Source: Cycas panzhihuaensis
Lineage: Eukaryota; Cycadophyta
DNA: 64,000 nucleotides
Reading direction: 5' to 3'
Assembly: GCA_023213395.1 (NCBI GenBank)
Contig: CM041465.1
Location: 119,481,741 to 119,545,740, forward strand
Shown here: piece after piece, positions 22,374-32,760 of the stretch
Layout of the letters: the number at the start of each line of letters is the position of its first letter
Position numbering within the stretch: position 1 is the first letter of the stretch
The notes under the pieces: generated by a model
The model's database searches: none
Told to the model about the DNA's origin: nothing
The model's input: the letters and a program-made list of their open reading frames with translations, nothing else
Program-made: the position numbers and the translations under genes

Positions 22374-23115
22374 TTATTCCCTTCTTTGACTTCCTGTTAA
22401 TGACTTGCAAGTCGAACTCTTGAAGCGGTGACTACCAACGACCGCCTCCCTACCCATCAAGTCCGAACGAGTAAGTAAGTAACGCAAGGGATCAGATTGA
22501 ATGATCACCTTAGTTGTATTACCGAGCAAGTAATGCCTAAACTTCTTGGTCGTATGGACCAAGGAGAGGCATTCCTTTTTGGCATGGGGATAGTTTAATT
22601 TAGTGGCAACGAGAGTGCGGCTGATGAAATAAATAGCCCTCTCAGTTCCTGAATCATCCTCCTGTGCAAGCATTGCGCCCAGGGATTCGTCGGTTGTCAA
22701 GGTGTATAGAATGAAGGGCCTATCAAAACGAGGAGGCGCCAGTGTAGGGGCGGAAACGAGAGCTTTCTTGAGTCCTACGAAGGCCTTTTGGGTCTTGTCT
22801 GACCAAACAAAAGGGGTTTCTTTCTTCAATAGGTTCGTAAAAGGCTTGGCGTTTATGGCAAAATTTGCCAACAAACACCTCAGAAAACCAAGTCTGCCTA
22901 GAAACAACTTAATTTGTCATTGGGTCCTAGGCAGCGGCATGTCAAGGATTGCCTTGACTTTTTCCAGATCGATTTGGATTCCTTGTTGGGACACGAGGAA
23001 ACCCAAGAGTTTGCCTAAAGTGATGGCAAACACGCATTTCAGCAGGTTCAGGCTAACGTGATACTTGCGGCATCTTGTGAAGATGGCATGCAAGTCAGAA
23101 GGATGATGGGCTCTG
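22374..23115 (-). pseudogene. Tat-A RT C-terminus and RNase H
   Basis: After a frameshift near 23,110 the minus strand continues with the RT thumb (LNLLKCVFAI, then DLEKVKAILDMP) and the connection (FLGRLGFLRCLLANFA). RNase H follows: PFILYTLTTDESLGAMLAQE, then ERAIYFISRTL, NYPHAKKECLSLVHTTKKFR and KVIIQSDPLRYLL. In-frame TGA at the P-R-T-Q-stop-Q-I-K position fits CGA decay. The tether between RNase H and integrase is short and holds no second RNase H, unlike Tat elements with one inserted there. Confidence 0.88.
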
Positions 23116-23587
23116 GTACGTAAAGGCCCATCATATCGTCCATGAAAACCTTTAACGTATTGTTGATGAGGTCGTGAAAGATAAAATATATGGCTCTTTG
23201 ATAAGTAGCCCCTGCATTCTTAAGACCAAAGGGCATTGCCTTGTAGGCAAAGGTACCCCATGACGTAGTGAAGGCCATCTTATGGCGGTCTTCAGGAGAA
23301 ATCTGAATTTGGTTATAGCTGGAGAAGCTATCCATTAAGGATATTACTTCGAATCCAGCCGTACGATTAATTATTTGATCAATGAAGGGAAGAGGAAAGT
23401 TGTCCTTAGGACAAGCATTGTTTATATCGCGAAAATCGACACAAATACAAATGGTCCCATTCTTCTTAGTAACAGGAACGATATTTGATACCCACTTAGG
23501 GTAATCGATGGAAGAAACGAGTCCTGCATCCAGAAGCTTCTCAACCTCCATCTTAATGGCAGCTGAAAGCTTCGGGTGAAGGGGACA
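23048..23587 (-). pseudogene. Tat-A reverse transcriptase (fingers and palm)
   Basis: It copies element RNA to DNA. Blocks run from LLDAGLVSSIDYPKWVSNIV through KKNGTICICVDFRDINNACP, EVISLMDSFSSYNQIQI, KMAFTTSWGTFAYKAMPFGL and NAGATYQRA to LKVFMDDM. The catalytic F-M-D-D pair is intact. A TAG at 23,586-23,588 separates it from the protease ORF in the same frame (CAG expected). The reading frame is lost soon after F-M-D-D, near 23,110, where part of the usual V-K-S segment is missing. Confidence 0.92.
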
Positions 23588-25348
23588 CTACTTCTGACAT
23601 ACTGGGCGAGCATCAAGAACAGTCATAAGGTTATGTGTGATGATGGAGGGGTCAATGCCCTTCATATCCGAGTAGTCCCATGCGAATACATCATGGAATT
23701 CCTGGAATAGGAGGGAGTATTCCCTCACTTCATCAAGAGTACATTCCGCTCCTACCTTGATGATCTTGTCCAGGGTAAAGACTATGTCCTGAGTTGCCCC
23801 CATGCACATAGCATTCCCCTCCTCGAAATGGAGGGAGGCAAGATTGACCAGAAGAGAGGAAACGGAAGAAGGGATCGGATCAGCTAATGTGGACCCAATC
23901 GCTAAGACCTTCTGGTGGCCAAGCTTATGGTGACCAGGAGGCAAACTGGGCATGGAACCTGTTAAGTGCTCCAACAAAGCCTCATTATCTTCGAAGTAGT
24001 CCACCCGATGGATGACCTGGCTTCGAATGGACGAGGCGCAGGATAGCGTGGGAGTGATAGGACCAGTATGGCCTGAAAGCTGCCTATCATCCCCAAGGGA
24101 CTCTAAAGGAGAGTCAAGGAGAGGTCCCTTGTAAAAAGTAAGAGGGAAACTCTCAACATCATCACCTATGGGAGGTGATGGGATGGAAGAGCTAGGAACA
24201 CGATGATCAACATGCGCAATGTCATGTGACATGTGAAAATGACCAGGCTCTATAACAAAAGGGATCCTAGGAGGATGCCCCATACTAGTGCGGAGAAACG
24301 AAACTGGGTGAGGATGATCCTCATCCTCGCTATGGGACTCGTCATCGTTAAACATGGTGAGGTAGCCATAGCTCCCAACACCAATGGGGGTGAAACACAT
24401 CAAACCAGGAGAAGAAGATATGGGATCTTCTTTATGGTAAGAGGAATCGGGGATTCCAATGGAGCAAGCCGAGACATGATCAGAAGGGTGTTTGTTTCCC
24501 TTCGTATGGCCATGGCTTGCCTGAGTAGAAGGCCTGACTTGTTTGGCGAGCGATCGCTCACGGGAGACAACTTTCATTTGCCTATTATGGACAAATTTAA
24601 GTTGCCCCCAACGGGTGGAACACACGGCTCCCATTTGGTCAAGCCATAGTTGACCCAGAAGCAAGTTGTAATCAACGTCAACATCGAGGACGACGATGTC
24701 AATAACGATAGTCTTGTCCTCAAGAGTAAGGGGTATTGAGATAGATCCCAAGGGAGTCTTCTCGCTACCGTCATAACCCTGATAATGCCATGGAACAGGT
24801 TCTAAGGTGGAAATGCTAAGTTCTTGCATAACGCGTAAGGGCATGGCATTGACGGAAGAACCGTTGTCTACGACGGTTCTTCGCAATGTGCAATCAGGAG
24901 TATCTATGGTAATGGTAAAAGGGAAGTTCCATTGGCGCTCCCTTCCACTAGACGCAGGAAGATCTCTGGGATTGAAAGAGATGATAGGTTCACAACTTTG
25001 GGTTGTGCCCAAGGCGTGAACGGACATGTCATTCGATCCTAGAGCTTCCAAGAGGAGTGTTCGCTGCTTGGGGCAACTTCTCAAGACATCCATGATGGAC
25101 ATCTCGGCAGCCACAGTGAGAAGCTCTTCGACTACGGAGAAGGGCTTACCCCTCCCTGTGGGTTGGGTAAGGGCTCTCCTAAAGTTGAATCTACCGGGGC
25201 AGACGGGAATGCTCTTGGGAAGCGCGAGAATATCTGGAGGAATGGCTTCCGGAGGAGGATCGAGTTGCAAGGTAGATGCGGAGGCGCCTGTTGCCTCGTT
25301 TGCGACTTGAGACTGGGTCAACGTATAAAGGGGAGTGGTCTCAAGCAT
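23588..25348 (-). CDS. Tat-A protease-containing ORF (586 codons)
   Basis: This is the longest open frame in the window and part of a gag-pro-pol frame. The protease active site is VVDNGSSVNAMPLRVMQEL (about residues 162-180). Tat-group proteases often have D-N-G-S in place of D-[ST]-G. A flap-like LDVDVDYNLLLGQLWLDQM follows near residues 225-245. The C-terminal third is a long proline/serine/histidine-rich linker ending LFQEFHDVFAWDYSDMKGID, the conserved entry to RT. The first Met is probably not a real start: gag, protease and RT share one frame (a TAA just before it fits CAA decay). The role is cleavage of the polyprotein. Confidence 0.85.
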   Translation of the reverse strand: MLETTPLYTLTQSQVANEATGASASTLQLDPPPEAIPPDILALPKSIPVCPGRFNFRRALTQPTGRGKPFSVVEELLTVAAEMSIMDVLRSCPKQRTLLLEALGSNDMSVHALGTTQSCEPIISFNPRDLPASSGRERQWNFPFTITIDTPDCTLRRTVVDNGSSVNAMPLRVMQELSISTLEPVPWHYQGYDGSEKTPLGSISIPLTLEDKTIVIDIVVLDVDVDYNLLLGQLWLDQMGAVCSTRWGQLKFVHNRQMKVVSRERSLAKQVRPSTQASHGHTKGNKHPSDHVSACSIGIPDSSYHKEDPISSSPGLMCFTPIGVGSYGYLTMFNDDESHSEDEDHPHPVSFLRTSMGHPPRIPFVIEPGHFHMSHDIAHVDHRVPSSSIPSPPIGDDVESFPLTFYKGPLLDSPLESLGDDRQLSGHTGPITPTLSCASSIRSQVIHRVDYFEDNEALLEHLTGSMPSLPPGHHKLGHQKVLAIGSTLADPIPSSVSSLLVNLASLHFEEGNAMCMGATQDIVFTLDKIIKVGAECTLDEVREYSLLFQEFHDVFAWDYSDMKGIDPSIITHNLMTVLDARPVCQK

Positions 25349-25501
25349 TTAGATCACCTTCTTTCCTTTATTATGGGACCGCGAAGGTGATGGAGTATGG
25401 CGGCCAGGGGAGCACGAAGGGGAAGATGGCCTTTGCACACCCTTCCCTCTACCATATGAAGGGTGAGAATCGGGGGATCTATCCTGATTTTGATTGTTCC
25501 T

Positions 25502-27292
25502 TTACTGAACATCATGACCATGTTCCCCATGTTTGGGGAATGGGTCTCTATGAATGGGTTGATCGAGGTTAGGCCTCGATGCCTGCCTAGGGGACGAATC
25601 ACGTGGTGGGACGTCGTGTGGGTGCTGCACTCGACAATGCGAATCGTCATGGAAACACTCCCTGTGGATGGAACACCACCTTTTCTCAAGGGGAGGATCG
25701 ATCCTCCTTGCTTGAGAAGACTGGATGTTACCCCCTTTGGGGGGCACCGCACGAGAAGCCTATTGAACTGGTTTATGGGAGGTCGGTGATGAAGGAGGTT
25801 GGAGTTTAAGCTCCTTCATAGTGTGCTCAAATGAGCGAATAGTGGAGGTAAGAGGATCTAGGGTCCTCTCAGTCAGATGAGAGGTGGGCCTAGTGGGTTA
25901 CGAAGGTTTGGTTTCCTTCACTCGGGGAGGTGCCTCATGGTGTTGTGAGGGCTTAGGAGGTTTCTTGAGTCCATCTTGGATCTTAATGGCCTCCAACGCC
26001 AAGCACCTCGTAATCGCGGAGTCACATGTGGTTGGCCCCATCTTAAAGACTTCCACATGCACTTCGAGGTGAAGCGCGTTGACGAAGAGATCTCACTTCA
26101 ACTCTTCAGGCAACGTGGCCTTGGTAGAGTAAAGGAGATCATGAAAGTGTCACACAAAGTCACGATTCATTTCGTCGTGACCTTGTTTAAGCGACAGAAG
26201 TGCTTTCATTCCACTTTTGAATGGACGGGCTACATCAAAATAGTTGATGAACTTGTCCACCAATTGCTGGAACGAAGAAATTGAATGAGCAGGGAGATGG
26301 TAAAACCACTTGAGGGCGTCACCCTGCAAGGATCACAGAAATAACTTCATTAGAATATGGTCGTAAGCCCAATAATCAATGCACGCCATAGAGAAACTAC
26401 ATACGTGCTCGGTTGGGTTTTGCGACAAAGTTCCGTTGAATTTGGGAACTTCAGGAGGGTGAGGCGGCAGGTTCGTCCTTAGTGCCTCAACAGATAATGG
26501 CGTCGACCTATAGTCTATAAAAGGACATGTCCTTACATGGGCTAACAGATCGATGACCGGCAAAGGAACAGGAATGGATGGGGGTGGTAAGCCCATCCCT
26601 CCCCGGGGAAATGCCCCTTGTTGGAAGGGGGGTTGCAGGTAAATGCCTTGAAAGGGAGGTATGTTCCCTTGCAAAGACGCGGTAATAGGGGTTGCGCTAG
26701 ATGGTGGAAATGAAGGGTGAGGGACCGGGTTTTTCCCATACGGGCCACCCGTAGGTGGCGCAACTCCGTATGGGTGCAACGGGTCCACCCCATAAGCAGG
26801 AAGATGGTTTCCCCTACCCTGCCCCCAAGGTTGAGACGTGTAACCTGGGGGCACGTAAAGGGAAGGACCACCAGCAGGGTTTTAAATATATGTAGGAGTG
26901 GGTTCTACATAGTTAATGGTAGCAACTCTAGTAGGGCCTCGAGGCCTACTAGAGAACACATGCGCCACGTTCGAAGGTGGCACATTCATTTGACTCGGAA
27001 ATGACATTCTAACCCTGAGTTGGGGAAAGGACATGCCACGAACAGGTCTCGAAGAAGTAGGTAGCGCAACACTTGCCCTAGGAGCCAGTGTAGACATGGC
27101 ATAGGATGAGTGTGCACATGCAGGAGCATCATTCATTGTATAAGACGCAGGTATGGATGAAGAAGATGCTACATTGCGCAATATTTCTTCAAACCACCTA
27201 GGATGCGGTTGGCGGTGAGTTGTTCGGAAGTACTCACTGAGTGCTTCGACTACGTCGGCAGGAGGGGTATCCTCGTAGCCATACGAAGTCAA
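25502..27292 (-). pseudogene. Tat-A gag
   Basis: One minus-strand frame, continuous with protease and RT, starts at the ATG at 27,292. The N-terminus (TSYGYEDTPPADVVEALSEY) is followed by a long proline/glycine-rich region. The capsid-like block LQGDALKWFYHLPAHSISSF comes next, then FQQLVDKFINYF and a final C-x2-H...H-x4-C cluster (WCSIHRECFHDDSHCR), typical of Tat gag ends. It packages the element RNA. In-frame stops (TAA at 26,879-26,881; TGA within FL*SLQGD, DFV*HFHD and EELK*DLF; others) are all single C-to-T changes from CAA, CGA or CAG. Confidence 0.85.
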
Positions 27293-27299
27293 CGGGATC

Positions 27300-27789
27300 T
27301 TGAATGTCGAGGATCCCTCAGGACGCTCCTCGTAAGGCTCACCAGTAGGGTGGTGAGTCTCGTGAGGAGATGACTCTTCTGCTGCATGAGCAGAAGGACG
27401 AAAGTCAGCAGGGTGAAACTGGTCATCTGGATAATAGATGGAATTATCGCCCCCCTAGGCAGATTCCGGAACAGATGAGGGGAACTCTTGAGTTCCCAAA
27501 GCAATGGTATGGTAAGCCCAATCGGACGGGTAACCTTCCATTGTCGAATTGGGGTTCGACGACGGAAGGGAACAAGGTGATTGGTCTTCTGACAACGGCG
27601 GCAGACCTCGCAAGCGACGTGAGAAACGTCGCATGCAATGCCTTTGCGAGCGTTGTTAGAAGAAAACAAAAAGAAGGAAATGAAGCAAGCACATTGGGGG
27701 TTACCCAACTGAAAACACGGAATAAGAGACTACCTAGAGGCAAGAACACCAACGAAAAGGGGAAGCGAATCTAGCTCCCTTACTGGCAG
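27300..27789 (-). other. Tat-A untranslated leader
   Basis: About 0.5 kb lies between primer site and gag ATG. No gene was recognised in it on either strand. Confidence 0.6.
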
Positions 27790-27807
27790 TCCCCAGTATG
27801 GTCGCCA
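27790..27807 (-). other. Tat-A primer-binding site
   Basis: On the minus strand TGGCGACCATACTGGGGA begins one base after the LTR end (TTTCA, spacer C). TGG pairs with a tRNA CCA tail. The site has the layout of the Tat/Athila tRNA-Asp site (TGGCGCCGTTGCCGGGGA) but differs at several positions, so the primer tRNA is uncertain. Confidence 0.8.
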
Positions 27808-27808
27808 G

Positions 27809-30367
27809 TGAAACGCTCGCTACGAGGCAATGTCCCTACATCTAACAAAAGGATATAAGAATACACTATGCTAACTAAGCTAGGCAATGAGGACCTCACC
27901 TCGCAGGCGCCTCGGCGCCAGCATAGATTCAGGATCGCAAGGTGCCCGTTGCTTCTGTGTAGGCAAAGCAAGGCCTTCCTACCTTTCGGATGGCCGAGAA
28001 GGAGAGGGAATGCCTTGCGCGTTGCGTCTTCTCAAGGCAATGAGAAGGCAACGAATGGAAGGGCAACTAACTAATGTGCAGGCGAATGCAGGAAAGGGAG
28101 CAATGAGGGCAGCTCGAATACGACGCGAGCAAGCTATCTATGCTACGCTATGCTAGATAAAGCAAGAAATGATATAAAGAAAATGAATGCACTTTCCCTT
28201 TTTCCTCTATATTCCTTTACAATTTCTTAACTACTCAGGCAAATGCATGAAAGGTAGCAATGTAAAAGGGGATACACAGGAAACAAGGGGAATACCTAGA
28301 TCCAACGCCTGAATAGAGTGCAACTCGTCTTTCTGAGTCCCGCTCCTTTCTTCTCCATTCATCGTGCATGCGTTACCGATCAACGATAGTTGCCGGAAGC
28401 GATAGAAGAGGGGTTTACTTACCTCCCCATAAATATGCAAAAGCAAATAAAACGGAAAGAAACGAAAAGCTTGAAACTAAAGAAAGAAATGCACTACGTA
28501 GGGAACTAACCTGCAACGCACTCGTCCCATGTATCACTCCACCAATGCGCGGTCCTACAAATGGGTGAGAAGAACACCTTCCTCTCGGAAGAGAGGCCAC
28601 GAGATATATCAAAAAATATATATATACTGAAATCAAATGGAACTAAGATCTATGCTAAGCATGGAAATATAACCAAATAAAATAGCAACATATAAGAAAT
28701 ACTCTCACCACCATACACCACGAAGACACTCGAAAGGGAAAGGAGTATAGCCTCGGGATGGCTAACTCACCCACGGGAGACCTCCATGGAACTCGGGAAG
28801 GAAAACTAGTTGGCAACAAGGTAGTGAAGCAACAAACCGTAACAAGGAAAATAATAACAGAAAAAAAACTGGGGCTTACGTAGGGCCCAATACCAACAGG
28901 TGAGACTTCTGGCAATGACATAGTGATGGGTTGCCTATGCTAGTCTGAGCACCCTAACTAAGTTCCCTAAATTCCCTTAACCCGTTCCCTAAGAAAGTGC
29001 TGATGGCAAAGGGAAAGAGGACAAGGGATGGAACCCTTGGAGAGAAGGACAGCAATGGGGGACGGAACCCCGCCTACCTCCCTCAAATCCTCGTATGTTA
29101 CTCCTTTCCACCGGCTAATTAAGGAAGGGGTGAAAGAGATAGTTTAAGGAAAATAGAGAGGCTTTAAGGAAACAACAGGAGGGTATTACTAATCTAGTGT
29201 AACACTATGAGGAAAAGCTAGCTAACTAGGATCCCATTCATTAACAAACAAAAGAAATAGGAATAAAATGGATTTCAAGTAGAAAACAAGAAGTACCTCA
29301 TACGAAGAAGATCAATCATGAACTTTGCTGCTAGGAGACAGTAGCAATGATCAATGTATGAGGACTGATCATGAGTGGTTCTTGCAAGAGTGAGAATGAA
29401 GAAAACTCCTTGCAAGCTTAGAGCCTTGGAAGTTGGCTCTTTGGGAAGCTTTTGGGTGAAAATGCCACTTAAATCCTTGAGCACATGCAAAGAAAGATGG
29501 GGCTTGCTGTGGGCAGCTGTAGGGGGCAGCAATGGCCTTGCAAGTTTAGCTGATAGCAATCCTTTTCTCCTTTGTCCAGTTGTTGTGTATATAGATTGTC
29601 TTTTTTTGTGTGTTTTCTTGTTGAAAAAATTAGAAATTCTTCTAAGAGATTTGAAAAATGGCCAAAAGATCCAAAAAATAGGGAGCAAAATCCTCTTTAT
29701 CCCCCTGTTCACAGCAAGTGAACGTTGGGGATGTCAGGGTGACTCGAATCAATCAATGCCATGCAGCAGTTCTGCAAAAAAGCAGAAACTATCACGTGGT
29801 TCTCTTTTTTTTAAATTTCAAACAGTCATACCACTAAGAATTTACTGCATCAAAGAAATGTCATGCATCGCTAAGTTTACAGTAGTATCCGACTGGAAAT
29901 TAAAAGAGAAAAAATAAGTAGAAACATTAGGTTTTGGGGTAAAAACCAAGGCTAAACATAAGTTAGAGCAGCTGGGGGAATGCCCAGGTACCCAAAATAA
30001 TGCAAAGAGTCCTAACTAAGGATTAAATCAAGCTTAGGAAGGACTGCAACATAAGCAACATGTTGTAATGGGAGCAAACAGGTCTGACGAAAACATCCCG
30101 GGAGACCGTGGAGATAACGTGGGTGGCTGTGCGCCATACGGGGTGTAGCATTCACTGAGGAATGCCCCCGCTGTGAGTCGTCATAGGTTGATGGTGTGCC
30201 GTAAGCACATGCATTATGAGCAAGTAGAAAAGTAATGGCAGTGTGCATATGTCAAGCAACATACTCTAAATAACCTCAATCAAGCATGGGCAAGAAAAGG
30301 TAAGAAAATATACCTGAACAAACCTGCATCGATGTGTCTCGAGTCCATTCCCAGTAGCCGGGAAACA
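27809..30367 (-). repeat. Tat-A 5' LTR (right copy)
   Basis: 2,559 bp, plus strand TGAAACGC to GGGAAACA, matching 13,794-16,380. It adjoins the primer site, so it is the promoter-bearing 5' LTR of the minus-strand element. An A/T run near 28,612-28,626 could supply a TATA box, but no start site can be fixed. Confidence 0.95.
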
Positions 30368-30372
30368 ACTTC
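30368..30372. repeat. Target-site duplication of Tat-A, right copy
   Basis: ACTTC, identical to 13,789-13,793. Gyp-B integrase sequence resumes directly after it. Confidence 0.95.
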
Positions 30373-31005
30373 TTTTGGCTAGCTATGGAGTCCATCATTC
30401 TCACATTTATCTCTAAATATGATACATGCTAATACAATAAAGCATATACGAATATGCAACCAGATCTTCTATAACCTTTGCATATCTCACAAAGTAAGTG
30501 ATAAGATATTGCCATGGATTTTATCACGAGATTACCATTATCTACCAAGTATGACTCTATTCAAGTGGTTATTGACAGGTTGATAAAATATGCCCACTTT
30601 TTACCTATCTACATAGCCTATAAGGTGCCATACATCGTAGACATTTACCTCCAAACAATATTTCGCTTGCATGGATTTCCATCCACTATTGTATAAGATT
30701 GGGATTCTAAATTTAGTAGCTCATTCTAGCAAGAACTATTTCATACATCTAGATCATCATTTGATATAAGCTCTACATATCATCCATAGATAGATGGCTA
30801 ATCAAAGGTCCTTAACAAAACTTTAGAGACTTACTTATGCTATTTTGCATTTGGCCACTAGTCTAAGTGGACAGTATGCCTAGCCCTAATTGAGTACTAA
30901 TACAACTCCTCACATCATTTAGCCATTATAATGTCTGCATTTTTGGCCCTCTATGGATATCCCCCACCTTCTTATCATACCTTAGCTACCAACCTCTATA
31001 CTACT
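30373..31005 (+). pseudogene. Gyp-B integrase, rest of zinc segment and core
   Basis: The plus strand continues the integrase cut by Tat-A: a C-x2-C-like YDTC, then MDFITRLPLSTKYDSIQVV (first catalytic Asp), DRLIKYAHFLPIYI, IFRLHGFPSTIV, a D-W-D-S segment and the Y-H-P segment before the catalytic Glu. The last readable part is LALYGYPPPSYHTLATNLY. From there the sequence jumps into the middle of the LTR, so the C-terminal domain and any chromodomain are deleted. Several stops occur at expected Gln positions. Confidence 0.85.
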
Positions 31006-31254
31006 ACTAATAGGATTGCTTGGAAAAGACTCTCTCTGTCTATTTAAGGGTCATAGATTATAGAAGATGGTTAACTTGATATTTTCTCTTCTTGTAAGAA
31101 TTATATTATAGTATTCTCTTTTGGTGATCAATTGACACTCTTATGCTTTTTAGTCCCTTTTAGCAATTTATTTATCTTTGTGGGTTATATAAAGTGATTG
31201 TGAATTTTTGTTTTCTACCATTTTGAGGAGAGCTTATTTAGAAAAAACAACCCA
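31006..31254 (+). repeat. Gyp-B 3' LTR, truncated at its 5' side
   Basis: It matches 9,028-9,287 (ACTAATAGGATT through AACCCA), including TCTATTTAAGGGTC and TTGATATTTTCTC. The first ~155 bases of the LTR are missing together with the integrase C-terminus. Confidence 0.88.
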
Positions 31255-31259
31255 CTAGT
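31255..31259. repeat. Target-site duplication of Gyp-B, right copy
   Basis: CTAGT, identical to 8,867-8,871. Tat-C integrase similarity resumes at once (AATACCCC; Tat-A has AATAACCC). Confidence 0.9.
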
Positions 31260-31600
31260 AATACCCCATTTGAGGGATGTGTTAAGAGTGGAATAGACAT
31301 TGAAGTAACCACCACATATATTGTCATGGTATTTAGTCAGAGCTACCTACACTTTTAAAGAAGAAAGGCATGCCAATAAGAACCCATCAAAGGAGCACTT
31401 ATAAAAGACCACATCAAGTAGTAGGTACTAGTCCACAACTAGTCTAACTCTCTTACTTTCCTTAGAAGAGGTATGTGGTGGGTAGCTTTGATCATGTAGG
31501 TAAGTCTAGATATCCCTATACTTGTGAGTTGCATTTTCATCTAAGATAGCATCTACCTAAAATATGTGCCTATCTAAGAGTATATCATCTATGATATCAT
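31260..31600 (-). pseudogene. Tat-C integrase, zinc-binding N-terminus
   Basis: The minus strand aligns with Tat-A at plus 21,980-22,200 (the HHCC segment and the part before it). It is the partner of 8,490-8,866 and shows where Gyp-B entered. No usable frame remains. Confidence 0.75.
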
Positions 31601-32170
31601 CATCTATGCTAGGAAGGGGAGTTGTAGTAAGTTATTCAATAACACCTATGCCTTTCATTAACTTATGATTGATGATTGAAAGTCAAATTCCTAAGAGTAG
31701 TAAGGCCCACTTACCTACTCATCCACTAAGGTTATCTTTGGTGAGAAAGAGGTAAATGTGGTTTAATTGCATAATGATGTACATGGTATTATTGAGTAAA
31801 TAATGTCATAAGTTCTTAGTCATAAAGACTATAGCTAATAACTCCTTTTTAGATATTAAATAATCCACTTCCATAACCACTAATGTGTAGTTAATGAAAT
31901 AGATAGCTTGCTCTTACCCAAATTTATCTTCTTAGCGAAGCATGCCTTTAAGGGATTCCTTAGTAGAAGAGTATACAATATGAAAGGTTTATCAAAGATG
32001 GGTAGAACAAGAATGGTAGTAGAAACCAATGCCTTTTTAAGGTTATAAAATGAATCTCAGATAATTAGGATCCAATTGAAAGAAATCTCCTTTCTAAGAA
32101 GGTTTGTGAGGGGCTTCACATTTAGAGAAAAGTCTAATAATAAAGCTTTAAAGGAACCTAAGATCCCCAA
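31600..32170 (-). pseudogene. Tat-C RNase H
   Basis: It aligns with Tat-A RNase H (plus 22,380-22,900). Plus-strand signatures such as the tether segment near 31,700 and the stretch around 31,960-32,010 correspond in order. Stops are numerous. Confidence 0.7.
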
Positions 32171-32760
32171 GACATGACATGATCTATCTTTTATTATATG
32201 GTAGCAACATTTTGACTATGGCCTTGACTTTATTAGGGTCTACTTGAATGTCATTTCTTAAAACAATATCTTTGAGCATCTTTTCATAGGCAATGACAAA
32301 CATGCATCTATTAGGGTTAAGGAACAACTAACACTTATAACATATTTAAAAAATGATTCATAGATCATGAATATGATCATTTTAGTATTATAATAGTCCC
32401 AACATATTGTCAAGGTAGATGGTGACTATAATGCCAACCAAGTCATGAAAGATAAAAATCATAGCCTATTAATAGGTAGACCTAACATTCTTTAAGTTGA
32501 AGGGCATAACATTGTGAGAAAATATACCATATATCATAATGAATGCCATTTTGTGAGTGAGATGAGAATTTGAGTATATCCCAAAAAATTGTCTATACGA
32601 GACATCACTTCAAAGCTTATAGTTTTTATAATAAGAATAATGTTTGATACCTATTAAGAATAATCTATAATCTCAATAAAACTAATTTTTATTAACTTTC
32701 CAACTTCTTACTTGATTATTGTGAAATGGCCAGGGTGAATAGCTCTCTACTTTTGTCACT
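32170..32760 (-). pseudogene. Tat-C reverse transcriptase
   Basis: It aligns with Tat-A RT (plus 22,930-23,590). The part just after the catalytic Asp pair (plus near 32,400) and the segment GTCATGAAAGATAAA (32,440-32,454, Tat-A GTCGTGAAAGATAAA) are clear. Indels break the frame. Confidence 0.75.

Larger units (their letters stand above)
13794..30367 (-). mobile_element. Tat-A: nested Tat-like Ty3/gypsy element, 16.6 kb
   Basis: This near-complete LTR element lies on the minus strand inside Gyp-B integrase. Both LTRs are about 2.6 kb with TG/CA ends, an exact 5-bp target duplication flanks them, and primer site and polypurine tract are in the right places. Reading the minus strand: gag, protease, RT, RNase H, integrase without chromodomain, an opposite-strand gene, then a second RNase H. 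Protease active site D-N-G-S, the gag C-x2-H...H-x4-C end, a non-Met primer site, long LTRs and an antisense extra ORF suit the Tat group of plant gypsy elements. It is visibly GC-richer than its surroundings and less decayed, so it is the youngest layer of the nest. Confidence 0.95.
8872..31254 (+). mobile_element. Gyp-B: Ty3/gypsy LTR element, split by Tat-A
   Basis: This is a degenerate plus-strand Ty3/gypsy element. In order: 5' LTR, Met-type primer site, gag, protease, RT with FFDD, RNase H, and the integrase zinc-binding segment. Tat-A is then inserted (13,794-30,367), and the integrase core and a truncated 3' LTR follow. The motif set (FFDDILIYS in RT, MDFITRLPLS and DRLIKYAHFLP in integrase, Met primer site) suits the chromovirus side of plant gypsy elements, but the region that would encode a chromodomain is deleted. 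Matching 5-bp target duplications (CTAGT) flank the element. Confidence 0.9.

Noticed and set aside
24233-24649. Plus-strand frame opposite the protease ORF
   Set aside because: Shadow of the long minus-strand protease ORF. No motif.
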